Source of the DNA: Candidatus Solibacter usitatus
GTDB taxonomy: Bacteria; Acidobacteriota; Terriglobia; Bryobacterales; Bryobacteraceae
DNA: 64,000 nt
Direction: 5' to 3'
NCBI GenBank assembly: GCA_016213245.1
Contig: JACRBC010000056.1
Coordinates: 1 to 64,000 of the forward strand
Positions within the stretch are counted from its first letter, which is position 1. Each line of letters opens with the position of its first letter. The notes under the pieces are model-generated. The model saw only the letters and a program-made list of their open reading frames with translations, was not told where the DNA came from and did not search any database. Of the stretch, positions 53,069 through 62,110 are shown piece by piece. The translations under genes were made by a program, and so were the position numbers.

Positions 53069-54974
53069 GGGCCGTATTCGCATCCTCTCCGATACCGTCG
53101 CCAACAAGATCGCCGCCGGCGAGGTCGTGGAGCGTCCGGCCTCGGTGGTCAAGGAACTGCTCGAGAACTCCCTCGATGCCGGCGCCACCGATATCGCCGT
53201 GGAGACCGACGGCGGCGGGCGGAGGCTGATCCGCGTCGCCGACAACGGCTGTGGCATGATGCGCGATGATGCCATGCTCGCCTTCGAGCGCCACGCCACC
53301 TCCAAGCTCTCCAGCGTCGATCAGCTTGAGGCTATCGCCACCCTCGGCTTCCGCGGCGAAGCGCTGCCCTCCATCGCCTCCGTCTCACGCCTCCAACTGG
53401 AGACCCGCAGCGCCGCCGAGCCTACCGGCGCCCGCGTCGCCATCGCCGGCGGCAAGCTCCTGGCCTGCGAGGAGATCCCCTTTGCGCCCGGCACCACCAT
53501 CAGCGTCAGCGACCTGTTCTACAACGTCCCGGCCAGAAAGAAGTTCCTCCGCAGCGAACAGACCGAGCTCGCCCACATCGCTTCCCTGGTCACGCACTAT
53601 TCGCTCGCGCATCCGCAGAAGTCTTTCGAGCTGACTCACTCCAGCAAAGAGCTGTTGCGCGTCACGCCGGTCACCACCGACCGTGACCGCGTCTTTCAGG
53701 TCTTCGGCGCGGGGGTTCTCGAGGACCTTGTCGAAATCGGCATGAGATCGGTGCAGGACGGCCGCTTCCGCCTCTCCGGATTCGTCTCCCGGCCGCAGGT
53801 GCAGAAGTCCAACCGCAACTCCATCTTCCTGTTCGTCAACCGCCGCCTCATCCGCGACCGCCTGCTGCTCCATGCCATTTCCGCCGCCTATCACAACCTG
53901 ATCCCGCCGGCCTGCTATCCCTTCGCGCTGCTCTTCATCGATTGCGCTCCGGCCGAAGTGGACGTCAACGTGCACCCGTCCAAGACCGAGGTGCGATTCC
54001 GCAACGGCAGCTTTGTCCATGATTTCGTCCGCGACGCGATCCGCGACACGATCATCGAGCAGCGCCCCGTCCCCAGCGCGCCGCCTCCCGGCAACCCTCT
54101 GGCGCAAGCCGGCGCCCACCTGCCCTACTCCGAATTCACGCAGGCCATCGAGAACTTCCGCTTCGACGAGGCGCGTCCCGTCAGCGCCATGCCGCCGGAA
54201 GACGGCGCGCCGCTCCCCGAATACACGCTGCGGCCCGCGCAGCCGCCGCCGGCACGGTTTGACTTCGGCGCCGCTCCGCCCCTCGCGCTCGACGCGCGGC
54301 CGCCCGCGGCTGAACCGTTACGCCTGAAGATCCCCGACACGCACGGTGGCTTCCCCGAAGGCGTCGACCTGAACGCCCCTCAGGGCATGGTCTCGCTGGA
54401 CGACCTGCGCGTCCTGGGCCAGATCCACGACAGCTTCATCATCGCCGCCGGCCGCGACGGCCTGTGGATCATCGACCAGCACGTAGCCCACGAGCGAATC
54501 CTGTTTGAAAAGGTGCTGGCCCAGCAGGCCGCCGGGCGTGTCGAGCAGCAACGGCTGCTCATGCCGATGGTGTTGCCGCTCACGCCGGCACAGCAGGTGG
54601 AATACGACCGCATCGCCGATGAACTGGAAAGGGCGGGCTTCGAGACGGAGCCTTTCGGCAACCGGACCATCGCCATCAAGGCCGCGCCCTGCGATGTCGC
54701 TCCCGGCGATTTGGAAAGAGCTATCTACGAGATTCTGGAGATCGCCGAAGGTGAGTTTCGCAAGTCGCAGGTGGAGGACTTCCGCCGCGGCATCGCCGCC
54801 TCACTCGCCTGCCGCGCGGCCATCAAGATCAACACCCGCCTGGATCAGGCCAAGATGGATTACCTGCTGCGCGAGCTCTCGCGCACGCGCTGCCCCATGA
54901 GCTGCCCGCACGGCCGGCCCGTGGCGCTGCGTTACACCACGCGCGAAATTCTGCGCAGCTTCCACCGCATCTGA
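53067..54974 (+). CDS. mutL: DNA mismatch repair protein MutL
   Basis: The 635-residue protein has the GHKL ATPase N-terminus: MGRIRILSDTVANKIAAGEVVERP, ELLENSLDAGAT, DNGCGM and GFRGEALPSIASV. The C-terminal dimerisation domain has DQHVAHERILFEK, matching the endonuclease motif DQHA(X)2E(X)4E with Val for Ala. It also has ACRAAIK and CPHGRP, which bind the catalytic metals in nicking MutL proteins. This predicts an endonuclease-competent MutL, as in bacteria without MutH. The linker (about 330-430) is Pro/Ala-rich. The ATG lacks a Shine-Dalgarno sequence and sits within a hairpin arm. It converges on guaA. Confidence 0.95.
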   Translation: MGRIRILSDTVANKIAAGEVVERPASVVKELLENSLDAGATDIAVETDGGGRRLIRVADNGCGMMRDDAMLAFERHATSKLSSVDQLEAIATLGFRGEALPSIASVSRLQLETRSAAEPTGARVAIAGGKLLACEEIPFAPGTTISVSDLFYNVPARKKFLRSEQTELAHIASLVTHYSLAHPQKSFELTHSSKELLRVTPVTTDRDRVFQVFGAGVLEDLVEIGMRSVQDGRFRLSGFVSRPQVQKSNRNSIFLFVNRRLIRDRLLLHAISAAYHNLIPPACYPFALLFIDCAPAEVDVNVHPSKTEVRFRNGSFVHDFVRDAIRDTIIEQRPVPSAPPPGNPLAQAGAHLPYSEFTQAIENFRFDEARPVSAMPPEDGAPLPEYTLRPAQPPPARFDFGAAPPLALDARPPAAEPLRLKIPDTHGGFPEGVDLNAPQGMVSLDDLRVLGQIHDSFIIAAGRDGLWIIDQHVAHERILFEKVLAQQAAGRVEQQRLLMPMVLPLTPAQQVEYDRIADELERAGFETEPFGNRTIAIKAAPCDVAPGDLERAIYEILEIAEGEFRKSQVEDFRRGIAASLACRAAIKINTRLDQAKMDYLLRELSRTRCPMSCPHGRPVALRYTTREILRSFHRI

Positions 54975-54983
54975 GCGGCGCGG

Positions 54984-56768
54984 CTATTCCCATTCGATGG
55001 TGCCCGGCGGCTTGTGCGTCAGGTCGTAGAGCACCGCGCAGATGCCCTCCAGCGCCAGCAGACCGCGCGTCATCTCTTCGAGCAGCGCCCCCGGCATCAC
55101 CACCGATTGCGCCGTCATCCCGTCCACCGAATCGACGGGCCGCAGCACGATGGAGTCCGGCCGCTCCGCCGTGCCCAACGGCACGATGATCACCGGGAAC
55201 TGCCAGACGCTGTTCTCGAATCCCGACTCGCGGCACAGCCGGCGAACCAGCGAATCCGCCGCGCGCAACCGGTCCAGCCGCTCTGCCGTGATGAACGCCG
55301 CGGAGGTTCGCAGCTCCGTCACCGCCACGTGTGCGCCCGCCAGCGAGACCACCCGGTTGATCGCCGCATTGCGGTTGATGGCCCCCGTCGCTCGCAGGTG
55401 AATCCCCTCATCGGTCGGCGGCTCTTCCAGCAGCAGCACCGGGCGGTAGCTGCGGGAGTCTCCCTGCACACCCACCGAATGCAGCGGCGCCAGCCAGCCG
55501 TCGTCCAGCTTCCGCACCGGCTGGGCGCCGTCCTCGCACAGACACCGGATCGCCAGGCCGGGACCGGGGAACGGGTGCCGCGACAGCAGATCCTCCGGCA
55601 GCGCGAGTTCGCGCCCCACCTCGCGAACCTCATCCTTGTACAGCAGGTGCAGCGGTTCCACCAGGCGGTTTTCGGCGATCAGCTTCTGGATGCCCGACAC
55701 CCGGTTGTGGTGCGTCTTGATCAGGTCCGCCTTCGCCGTGCCGCCGCTTTCAATCGTGTCCGGATAGATGGTCCCTTGGCCCAGTATCCAGTTGCCCTCC
55801 AGGAAGTGGCCCGACGCCAGGATCTGTTCCTGTACCTCGACGAACATCTCGCCGATGATGTGGCGCTTCTTCTCCGGATCGCGAACGCCGGCCAGGGCGC
55901 TCAGGAACCGCCCCTCGGCGTGTTCCACTTCGAAGATGCCGCGCCCCAGGGATTCGAAAACACCCTTGACGAAGTCCGTCTCGCCGTCGCGCATCAGGCC
56001 TGTGTCGACGTAGGTCGCCCGGACCCGCTCTTCCCCCAGGGCCCTCAGGCACAGTGTGAACGCCACCGTGGAGTCCACGCCGCCGGAGACGAAGAAGAAG
56101 ACATTGCGGTCGCCCACCACGCGGCGGATCTCGTCTTCAATGCGCAGTGCCTGTTCGCGCGGGCGCCAATCCCGCTCGCAGCCGGCGATGTCGAAGAGGA
56201 AGTTGGAGAGCACCTGTCGGCCGCGCTCCGTGTGCACCACCTCGGGGTGGAACTGAACGCCGTAGAGCCTTCTCGCCGCGTGGCCCATGGAGGCGATCGC
56301 GCAGGTCTCGGTGGTGCCCAGCACCTCAAAGCCCTCCGGAACGTTCGTCACCGTGTCGCGGTGGCTCATCCAGATCTTCTGCCTGCCCTCCGCCCCCTGG
56401 AACAGCGGACAGCCCACGCCGGTCTCCAGGTACGCCATCCCGTATTCGCCCTTCTCGCCCCTTTGCACCTGCCCGCCCAGGTGATAGGCCATCAACTGCT
56501 GGCCGTAGCAGATCCCCAGCACCGCGCAGGGCAGGTTGAAGATCGCCGGATCCACCTGCGGCGAACCCGCTTCATAAACGCTGGCCGGGCCGCCCGAAAT
56601 GACAATCGCCTTCAATCCGGCCAGATCGCCTGCCGGCGTCTCAGAGGGGCGGATTTCGGAGTACACGCCGAGTTCACGGATCTTTCTCGTGATCAGATGG
56701 CAGTACTGCCCGCCGGTATCGAGAACGACAACCTGTGGCCTTGGATCGGTCGGAGCAGCCTGGTTCAA
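54984..56768 (-). CDS. guaA: GMP synthase (glutamine-hydrolysing), long form
   Basis: GuaA converts XMP to GMP using glutamine and ATP. The class I amidotransferase domain has LGICYGQQL (nucleophile Cys) and GVQFHPEVVH. The ATP pyrophosphatase domain has the P-loop FVSGGVDSTVAF. The C-terminal dimerisation domain ends with the conserved HKPPGTIEWE. At 594 residues it is about 75-80 longer than typical. The excess lies between PGLAIRCL and ITAERLDRL (about 395-470) in the dimerisation domain. The gene overlaps the protease gene upstream by four bases, indicating coupling. Confidence 0.95.
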   Translation of the reverse strand: MNQAAPTDPRPQVVVLDTGGQYCHLITRKIRELGVYSEIRPSETPAGDLAGLKAIVISGGPASVYEAGSPQVDPAIFNLPCAVLGICYGQQLMAYHLGGQVQRGEKGEYGMAYLETGVGCPLFQGAEGRQKIWMSHRDTVTNVPEGFEVLGTTETCAIASMGHAARRLYGVQFHPEVVHTERGRQVLSNFLFDIAGCERDWRPREQALRIEDEIRRVVGDRNVFFFVSGGVDSTVAFTLCLRALGEERVRATYVDTGLMRDGETDFVKGVFESLGRGIFEVEHAEGRFLSALAGVRDPEKKRHIIGEMFVEVQEQILASGHFLEGNWILGQGTIYPDTIESGGTAKADLIKTHHNRVSGIQKLIAENRLVEPLHLLYKDEVREVGRELALPEDLLSRHPFPGPGLAIRCLCEDGAQPVRKLDDGWLAPLHSVGVQGDSRSYRPVLLLEEPPTDEGIHLRATGAINRNAAINRVVSLAGAHVAVTELRTSAAFITAERLDRLRAADSLVRRLCRESGFENSVWQFPVIIVPLGTAERPDSIVLRPVDSVDGMTAQSVVMPGALLEEMTRGLLALEGICAVLYDLTHKPPGTIEWE

Positions 56769-58381
56769 TCGCGGTAGGACCTCTTGTCCAATTGAACCAT
56801 CTGCTTCTTCTGGCTGTCGAGCAGGTTCTTCGCCTTCGGCATCAGTTCCATCGCCTTCAGCACCATGGGGTCCGTCTCAATGGCGTAGCGCTGCGACTCG
56901 TCCAGGGAGGACGCAGTGATGAGCGCTTCGATCTTGATCTGCTGTTTCACCCACTCCTGGTTCTCGGCGAACTCGGCTTCGGTGAATGTCGCATTGTTCT
57001 TCAGTAGGTATTGGTGGAAGTCGTTCATCACCGCGTTATCGGGCATCCAATCCTTAGCCAGCTTGGTGTCGTGCGTGGAAAAAAACTTCGGCAGGTAGTC
57101 GCGGAAAGCGAATCGGCGCAGTAGCTCGATCTGGAACCGGTTGTACTTCAAGTCGAACTTCTCGTCCGGCTGAATCCCGTTGCCTCCGTAGACCGCGCGG
57201 CCCGAGTCGGTCATCTTGACGTCGGTCGAGTCCCGCTGAGCTCCCTCCTTCCGGTTGAAGTAGTACTCGTAGAAGGAGCCGCTCCCGTAGTCGCGCTGGA
57301 TCAACCGCCCCGACGGGGTGTAGTACTTGGCCGTGGTCAGCGCCAGGCCCGTGTTTTCCGAAAGCGGGAATACGGTCTGCACCAGGCCCTTGCCAAAGGT
57401 GTTATCGCCGAACACCAAAGCGCGGTCGTGATCCTGTAGCGCGCCGGCCACAATCTCGGCCGCCGACGCCGAGTAGCGGTTCACCAGCACCACAATCGCG
57501 TAGTCCCGCGTGGCGGCGCCGTTTGATGCCAGGTACGGCTTCTCAGGCGAAGTGCGGCCCCGGTGGCTGACCACCGTCTGGCCCTTCTTCAGAAACCGGC
57601 CTGCCACTGCGACACCCTCGTTCAATAGGCCCCCGGGGTTGTTCCGCAGGTCCAGCACCAGCCCCTTGATGTTCGACTCACCCAGCTTCTTGATGGCCTC
57701 TTCCAGTTCCCGCGAGGTGTTCTCGTTGAAGCTCTCGATGTCCACGTAGGCGATGCCCGGTTTCAGCCAGATGGCATTCTGTACGCTGAACCGCGGGATC
57801 TCGCCTCGAACCAGGTTGAAGACCAGGGGGTCCTTCACGCCTTCCCGTGCGATCACCACTTGAACCGGCGTGCCCTTGGGCCCCTTCAACAGGTCGGCCA
57901 CCTCGGCCGTGGTCAGCCCGTCGGTGCGCTTGTCGTTCACCTCCAGAATCACGTCGCCCGGCCGGATGCCGGCCTTGTAGGAGGGCGTTCCGCTAAATGG
58001 CGCCACCACCACAATGCGGTTGTCCTTCGGCTGAATCGTCATGCCGACGCCGTAGTAGGAGCCGCGCTGGTCTTCCCGTAGCTGCTGGAAATCGCGCGGG
58101 TCAAAAAAGCTTGAGTGCGGGTCCAACGTCCGCAGCATCCCCGGAACCGCGCCCTTGAAGATCGCCTTGTCCGCATTCACCTTCTCGGCGGCGTTCTCCT
58201 CCACCAACCGGTAGATGGAGGTGAAGGTCTTCAAGCCGGAGACCAGGTCGTCGTCGGCGCCTGCCGCTGCCGTCGCCGGACCGGCAGCCCTCGCCGCCGA
58301 ACCCGGGCCGAAGTTGCCCGCCAATAAGGCGCAAAGGCCGACCAACAGCAAAGAAAAGACGAAAGCGCGGAATTGGCGCAT
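56765..58381 (-). CDS. C-terminal processing peptidase (S41 family, CtpA/Prc-like)
   Basis: The start at MRQFRAFVFSLLLVGLCAL gives a signal peptide or anchor; the track start nine codons earlier is less likely. A PDZ domain (about residues 105-190, DVILEVNDKRTDGL) is followed by the tail-specific peptidase domain. RYSASAAEIVAGAL holds the catalytic serine and DNTFGKGLVQTVFPL the lysine; the dyad activates substrate cleavage in the periplasm. The C-terminal extension of about 150 residues is helical. It lies upstream of and overlaps guaA by four bases. Confidence 0.92.
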   Translation of the reverse strand: MRQFRAFVFSLLLVGLCALLAGNFGPGSAARAAGPATAAAGADDDLVSGLKTFTSIYRLVEENAAEKVNADKAIFKGAVPGMLRTLDPHSSFFDPRDFQQLREDQRGSYYGVGMTIQPKDNRIVVVAPFSGTPSYKAGIRPGDVILEVNDKRTDGLTTAEVADLLKGPKGTPVQVVIAREGVKDPLVFNLVRGEIPRFSVQNAIWLKPGIAYVDIESFNENTSRELEEAIKKLGESNIKGLVLDLRNNPGGLLNEGVAVAGRFLKKGQTVVSHRGRTSPEKPYLASNGAATRDYAIVVLVNRYSASAAEIVAGALQDHDRALVFGDNTFGKGLVQTVFPLSENTGLALTTAKYYTPSGRLIQRDYGSGSFYEYYFNRKEGAQRDSTDVKMTDSGRAVYGGNGIQPDEKFDLKYNRFQIELLRRFAFRDYLPKFFSTHDTKLAKDWMPDNAVMNDFHQYLLKNNATFTEAEFAENQEWVKQQIKIEALITASSLDESQRYAIETDPMVLKAMELMPKAKNLLDSQKKQMVQLDKRSYRD

Positions 58382-58496
58382 GAACGGGCCTCCCCAGACC
58401 TGCCTCAAGTATATATCAACGCCTCTCAGCCATGAGACGGCGCGAGGCCCCGCCAGGTTTGAGAATTGTGAAGCGTCAACGCCGGCGCCCGGCCCG

Positions 58497-58997
58497 TCAG
58501 ACCGCCTTGGCCTTGCGAACCGCCGCCGCCGTCTCTGACCGCGGGGGCTTGCGCGGCGTCACGGTCAGCCGCCGCACCTGGTCGGTCACGCAGACCAGGA
58601 ACATCGGCTGCTTGGCGCCTTTGAGGATGTCGATAATCCGTTCGTGATCGGCCTCGAGGTAGATCGACTTGCCGTCCGTCAGCAGGTGGAGATCGCTCTC
58701 AACGTTCATGATGTCGGCCAGCCGCTTGCCCATCTCCCGCTGCAGGAATCGCAGCGTCCTACGGATCTTCTGCAGGCTGAAGCCCTTGCGGCGCAGTTCG
58801 GCGATCACGCTCACCTCCACCACCTCCGCGGTGAAGTACAGCCGCTTGTGCCCCTGGTGGCGCGGCGATACCACGCGCTGCTCGTCCCACCATTGCAGTT
58901 GCCGCAGGCTCACATCCGCCAGCCGGGCGACGTCTGCGCTGGAAAACGTCCGCTCGCCGTTCTCAGGTCCAGCCGGTCGTGGTTTTGTTTTGAACAT
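58497..58997 (-). CDS. MerR family transcriptional regulator
   Basis: The ATG at 58997 (MFKTKPRPAGPENGER) is preferred over the GTG eight codons upstream. A MerR-type winged helix follows, with FSSADVARLADVSLRQLQWWDE, then QGHKRLYFTAEVVEVSVIAELRRKGFSLQKIRRTLRFL and a coiled-coil stretch. The C-terminal 90 residues have a small alpha/beta effector domain of no recognised ligand and no metal-binding cysteines. It has its own promoter (TTGACT-16-TAGACT on the minus strand). Nothing adjacent reveals the target. Confidence 0.88.
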   Translation of the reverse strand: MFKTKPRPAGPENGERTFSSADVARLADVSLRQLQWWDEQRVVSPRHQGHKRLYFTAEVVEVSVIAELRRKGFSLQKIRRTLRFLQREMGKRLADIMNVESDLHLLTDGKSIYLEADHERIIDILKGAKQPMFLVCVTDQVRRLTVTPRKPPRSETAAAVRKAKAV

Positions 58998-59034
58998 CTC
59001 CCACTCTTTCTGTTTGGGCACAAACTCAAGTACG

Positions 59035-59062
59035 AGTCTATCCGAGGGCCGGGGGAAGTCAA
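59035..59062 (-). promoter_or_regulatory. Promoter of the MerR regulator gene
   Basis: On the minus strand TTGACT (59062-59057) is separated by 16 bp from TAGACT (59040-59035). The transcript would start about 30 bases before the ATG at 58997. The 16-bp spacer is the normal sigma-70 type rather than the 19-20 bp spacer of many MerR-controlled promoters. Confidence 0.6.
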
Positions 59063-59125
59063 TTCACAAGATCTTGGGGCTCAGCGAACAGAAACCCAAT
59101 GGAATGGGGTGCGAAATCAGATCCG

Positions 59126-59353
59126 CTATCCGCCGCCGACGAACGTCACGATCTCCACAGTCGCTCCATCCCGCACCTCCGTCGACTCCCACGAGTCCTT
59201 GCGGACAATCTCGCGGTTCAGTTCCACGGCCACCCTCGCCGGGTCGAGCCCCGCCTGAACAAGCAGTTCTCTGACGTTCAGCCCCGGCGGGACCCCCAGG
59301 GTCTCCCCGTTGATGCGAATGGAGATATGTGGATCGGCCGGTTGGTTTGACAC
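59126..59353 (-). CDS. Sulfur carrier protein ThiS-like (MoaD/ThiS family)
   Basis: The GTG at 59353 gives a 75-residue beta-grasp protein that begins near ISIRINGETLGVP and ends VTFVGGG. The C-terminal Gly-Gly is the thiocarboxylation site of ThiS and related carriers. The longer ATG frame at 59425 would extend upstream of the -10 box and is unlikely. The thiazole partners (thiG, thiF) are not adjacent, so a role in another sulfur transfer pathway is possible. A TATAAT on the minus strand stands about 16 bp before the GTG and overlaps the nuoA promoter. Confidence 0.82.
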   Translation of the reverse strand: MSNQPADPHISIRINGETLGVPPGLNVRELLVQAGLDPARVAVELNREIVRKDSWESTEVRDGATVEIVTFVGGG

Positions 59354-59376
59354 GCTCTTCTGAGCCTCATTATAGT
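59347..59376 (+). promoter_or_regulatory. Promoter of complex I cluster 2 (nuoA), overlapping the divergent thiS promoter
   Basis: A perfect -35 TTGACA (59347-59352) is followed 18 bp later by TATAGT (59371-59376). On the opposite strand a perfect TATAAT occupies 59374-59369 and can serve thiS, though its -35 is weak. The two -10 elements therefore overlap, and the nuoA -35 overlaps the thiS start codon. Polymerase binding for one gene should exclude the other. Confidence 0.65.
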
Positions 59377-59412
59377 GAAGAGTTCGAGCCTCGGCTGACC
59401 GGTCGCGTACAC

Positions 59413-59808
59413 ATGCCCACAACATCCATCGAAATCTACTTCCCCGTCCTGGTGCAGGCGTTGCTGGGCCTGGGGCTGGCGGCCCTGCTGGTCTCGCTCG
59501 GCTTCCTTCTGGGGAAACGAGTCAAGAATCGGGTCAAGGAGATGCCCTACGAGTGCGGCATCACCCCGGTGGGCAGCGCCAAGGATCGGCTCAGCGTCAA
59601 GTTCTACCTCGTCGCCATGCTCTTCATCCTGTTCGACATCGAAGCGATCTTCCTCTATCCCTGGGCCGTGGTCTATCGAGAGTTGAAGCTGTTCGCCTTC
59701 TTCGAGATGCTCCTCTTCATCGCCCTGGTCCTGGCGGGCTTTTTCTACATCTGGAAGAAGGGCGTGCTGAACTGGGCTGAAGAGAACGACGAGGAAAGTG
59801 CGGGCTAG
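59413..59808 (+). CDS. nuoA: NADH-quinone oxidoreductase subunit A
   Basis: The 131-residue subunit starts at 59413 (MPTTSIEIYFPVLVQ). Three membrane spans are visible. The loop between the first two carries the conserved YECGITPVGSAKDR, ending in LFDIEAIFLYPWAV, which contributes the quinone-cavity acidic residues. It leads cluster 2 and is followed directly by nuoC at 11 bp, where nuoB usually stands. Confidence 0.95.
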   Translation: MPTTSIEIYFPVLVQALLGLGLAALLVSLGFLLGKRVKNRVKEMPYECGITPVGSAKDRLSVKFYLVAMLFILFDIEAIFLYPWAVVYRELKLFAFFEMLLFIALVLAGFFYIWKKGVLNWAEENDEESAG

Positions 59809-59819
59809 GGGGCCCATCC

Positions 59820-60308
59820 ATGCTGCCCGACAATCTGAAAGAGATGACCGTGCCCGCCGCCCTGGAACTATGGGACGCCGGGGCGTTGACCGGAGGCGGC
59901 CGCGACTTTGGCGAGACGCTCTTGTGGGTTCGCCGGGATAGGATCGCGGACGTCTGCCGCCATCTGAAGGAGAAGTTCCAATTCGTACGGCTGAGCGGTT
60001 TGACCTGCATCGACAGGCACCCGGCCGAGCCGCGCTTCGAGGTTCTCTACCTGCTCCACTCCATCGAACGAAATGAACGGCTCAAGCTGAAGGTCGCGCT
60101 CACAGGCGCGCAGCCCGAAGTCGACAGCGTCACCCCGGTCTGGGCGGGCGCCAACTGGTACGAACGGGAGGCGTTCGATCTCTTCGGCGTGCGCTTTCTG
60201 GGCCACCCGGATCTGAAGCGCATCATGATGCCCGCCGATTGGGAAGGCCACCCGCTGCGCAAGGATTTTCCGATCCACGGCCACAAGTACAGCTATCAGA
60301 ACGGCTAG
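59820..60308 (+). CDS. nuoC: NADH-quinone oxidoreductase subunit C (cluster 2)
   Basis: The 162-residue subunit has the core family signature EREAFDLFGVRFLGHPDLKR and a preceding EVLYLLHSI strand. It lacks the 65-residue Pro/Ala extension of the cluster 1 copy. The two NuoC proteins are clearly diverged, so the duplication is old or one came by transfer. It starts 11 bp after nuoA and ends 31 bp before nuoD. Confidence 0.94.
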   Translation: MLPDNLKEMTVPAALELWDAGALTGGGRDFGETLLWVRRDRIADVCRHLKEKFQFVRLSGLTCIDRHPAEPRFEVLYLLHSIERNERLKLKVALTGAQPEVDSVTPVWAGANWYEREAFDLFGVRFLGHPDLKRIMMPADWEGHPLRKDFPIHGHKYSYQNG

Positions 60309-60339
60309 GAACACCGGGAGCCGCGAGCAAAAGGCAGTC

Positions 60340-61575
60340 ATGAGCCAGATAGAAGCAAACGCAACCTCCGCGGCCGCTGAGCCCGCCCAGGACGGCAAAC
60401 TCCCGGGCGGCCGCCGCCGCATGGCCCTCAACATGGGCCCGCAGCACCCCTCGACCCACGGCGTGTTGCGCATCATGCTGGAACTCGACGGAGAGATCGT
60501 CACCAGCGCCGAGCCGGACATCGGCTTCCTTCATACCGGCATTGAAAAGCAGGCTGAAACGCTGAACTGGCAGCAGGTGGTCACGCTCACCGACCGCATG
60601 GACTATCTCAGCAACCTGGCCAACAACCTGGCCTACGTCCTGCCCGTGGAGAAGCTCCTCGGCGTCGAGGTTCCGCCCAAGGCGCAGTGGCTGCGCGTGA
60701 TGCTCACCGAACTGTCGCGCATCAACAGCCACGCCGTTTGGCTGGGCACCCACGCCATGGACCTCGGCGCCATGACGGTGTACTTTTACTGCTTCCGCGA
60801 GCGGGAGGACATCCTGCGGATCTGTGAGATGTTCAGCGGCCAGCGCATGATGACCAGCTACATCCGCATCGGCGGAGTCGCCCTGGAGCCCCCGCGCGGC
60901 TGGGAAAAGACCGTGAGGGAATTCCTCAATGGTCTGTCCGCCAAGATCGACGAGTACGAGAACCTGCTCAACTCCAATCCGATCTTCCTGCAACGTGCCA
61001 GGGGCGTGGGCCGGCTCAGCCTCGAACGCCTGCTCGATCTCGGTGTCACCGGGCCCATGATCCGGGCCGCCGGCCTGAATTGGGATATCCGCAAGTCGGA
61101 GCCCTATTCGAGCTACGACAAGTTCGATTTCGACATTCCCGTCTACTCCGAAGGCGACGTCTTCGCCCGCTTCCGCGTTCGTCTCGAAGAGATGCGCCAG
61201 AGCGCCCGCATCGTGGAACAGGCGCTGAACGGCATGCCGGAGGGCCCCTGGAAGGCCGACGCCCCCCAGGTGGTCCTGCCCGACCGCGAGAAAATGAAGA
61301 CGCAGATGGAGGCGTTGATCTATCACTTCAAGATCGTCACCGAGGGCTTCCGTGTCCCCGCCGGTGAGGCCTACGTGCCCGTGGAGTCGCCCCGCGGCGA
61401 GATCGGATTCTACGTCGTGAGCGACGGCACCTCGAAGCCCTACCGTGTCTTCATGCGCACACCGAGCTACGGCAACCTGCAGTGCTTACCCGCCCTGTTC
61501 GAGGGCAAACTCATCGCCGACAGTGTCGCTGCCCTCGGCAGCATGGATTTTGTGCTCGGTGACATCGACAGGTAG
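60340..61575 (+). CDS. nuoD: NADH-quinone oxidoreductase subunit D (cluster 2)
   Basis: The 411-residue subunit contains [53 protein letters not shown] and [13 protein letters not shown]. It ends in DFVLGDIDR. Against the cluster 1 NuoD it has an N-terminal extension of about 30 residues and some extra loop length, so they are not recent copies. It belongs to the A-C-D-E-F-G operon. Confidence 0.96.
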   Translation: MSQIEANATSAAAEPAQDGKLPGGRRRMALNMGPQHPSTHGVLRIMLELDGEIVTSAEPDIGFLHTGIEKQAETLNWQQVVTLTDRMDYLSNLANNLAYVLPVEKLLGVEVPPKAQWLRVMLTELSRINSHAVWLGTHAMDLGAMTVYFYCFREREDILRICEMFSGQRMMTSYIRIGGVALEPPRGWEKTVREFLNGLSAKIDEYENLLNSNPIFLQRARGVGRLSLERLLDLGVTGPMIRAAGLNWDIRKSEPYSSYDKFDFDIPVYSEGDVFARFRVRLEEMRQSARIVEQALNGMPEGPWKADAPQVVLPDREKMKTQMEALIYHFKIVTEGFRVPAGEAYVPVESPRGEIGFYVVSDGTSKPYRVFMRTPSYGNLQCLPALFEGKLIADSVAALGSMDFVLGDIDR

Positions 61576-61605
61576 AATGCGCGCCGGACTGGAAATGAAA
61601 CTGCC

Positions 61606-62088
61606 ATGACCTTCTCACCCGAACTCGAGGCGAAGTTCGAAAAAATGATCGCCAACTACCCGCCCGGGCGGCAGAAGGGCGCGCTGATCCCCATGCTGCT
61701 GTTCGCCCAGGACGAGATCGGCTCCGTCACCCCCGAGCTCGTTCAGGAAGTCGCCGCGCGCCTCAAGGTGAAGCCCGTCGAGGTGGAGGAGGTGCTGGGC
61801 TACTACACCATGCTCACCCGCGAGCCGCGCGGCAGACACCACATCCAGATCTGCACCAACATCAGTTGCATGTTGACCGGCGGCGAGGAACTCTTCGCTC
61901 ACGCTTCCAGAAAGCTCGGCATCGGCCACCGGCAGAAAACCGCCGACGGCCAGTTCTCGCTCGAAGAGGTCGAGTGCCTCGGCGCCTGCTCCTGGGCCCC
62001 CGCGCTGCTGGTGAACTATGACTTTCACTTCAACATCACCCCCGGGAAGCTGGACCGCCTGATCGACAGCCTGAGGAAGATGCAGTGA
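61606..62088 (+). CDS. nuoE: NADH-quinone oxidoreductase subunit E
   Basis: The 160-residue 24-kDa-type subunit holds the [2Fe-2S] cluster N1a. Cysteines are in CTNISCMLTGG and in VECLGACSWAPALLVN, matching the C-x4-C ... C-x3-C pattern. The preceding helical part fits the thioredoxin-like family. It is followed by nuoF 22 bp later, together forming the NADH-oxidising module with nuoG. Confidence 0.95.
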   Translation: MTFSPELEAKFEKMIANYPPGRQKGALIPMLLFAQDEIGSVTPELVQEVAARLKVKPVEVEEVLGYYTMLTREPRGRHHIQICTNISCMLTGGEELFAHASRKLGIGHRQKTADGQFSLEEVECLGACSWAPALLVNYDFHFNITPGKLDRLIDSLRKMQ

Positions 62089-62110
62089 CGGTCACCCATA
62101 GGAAACGCGA

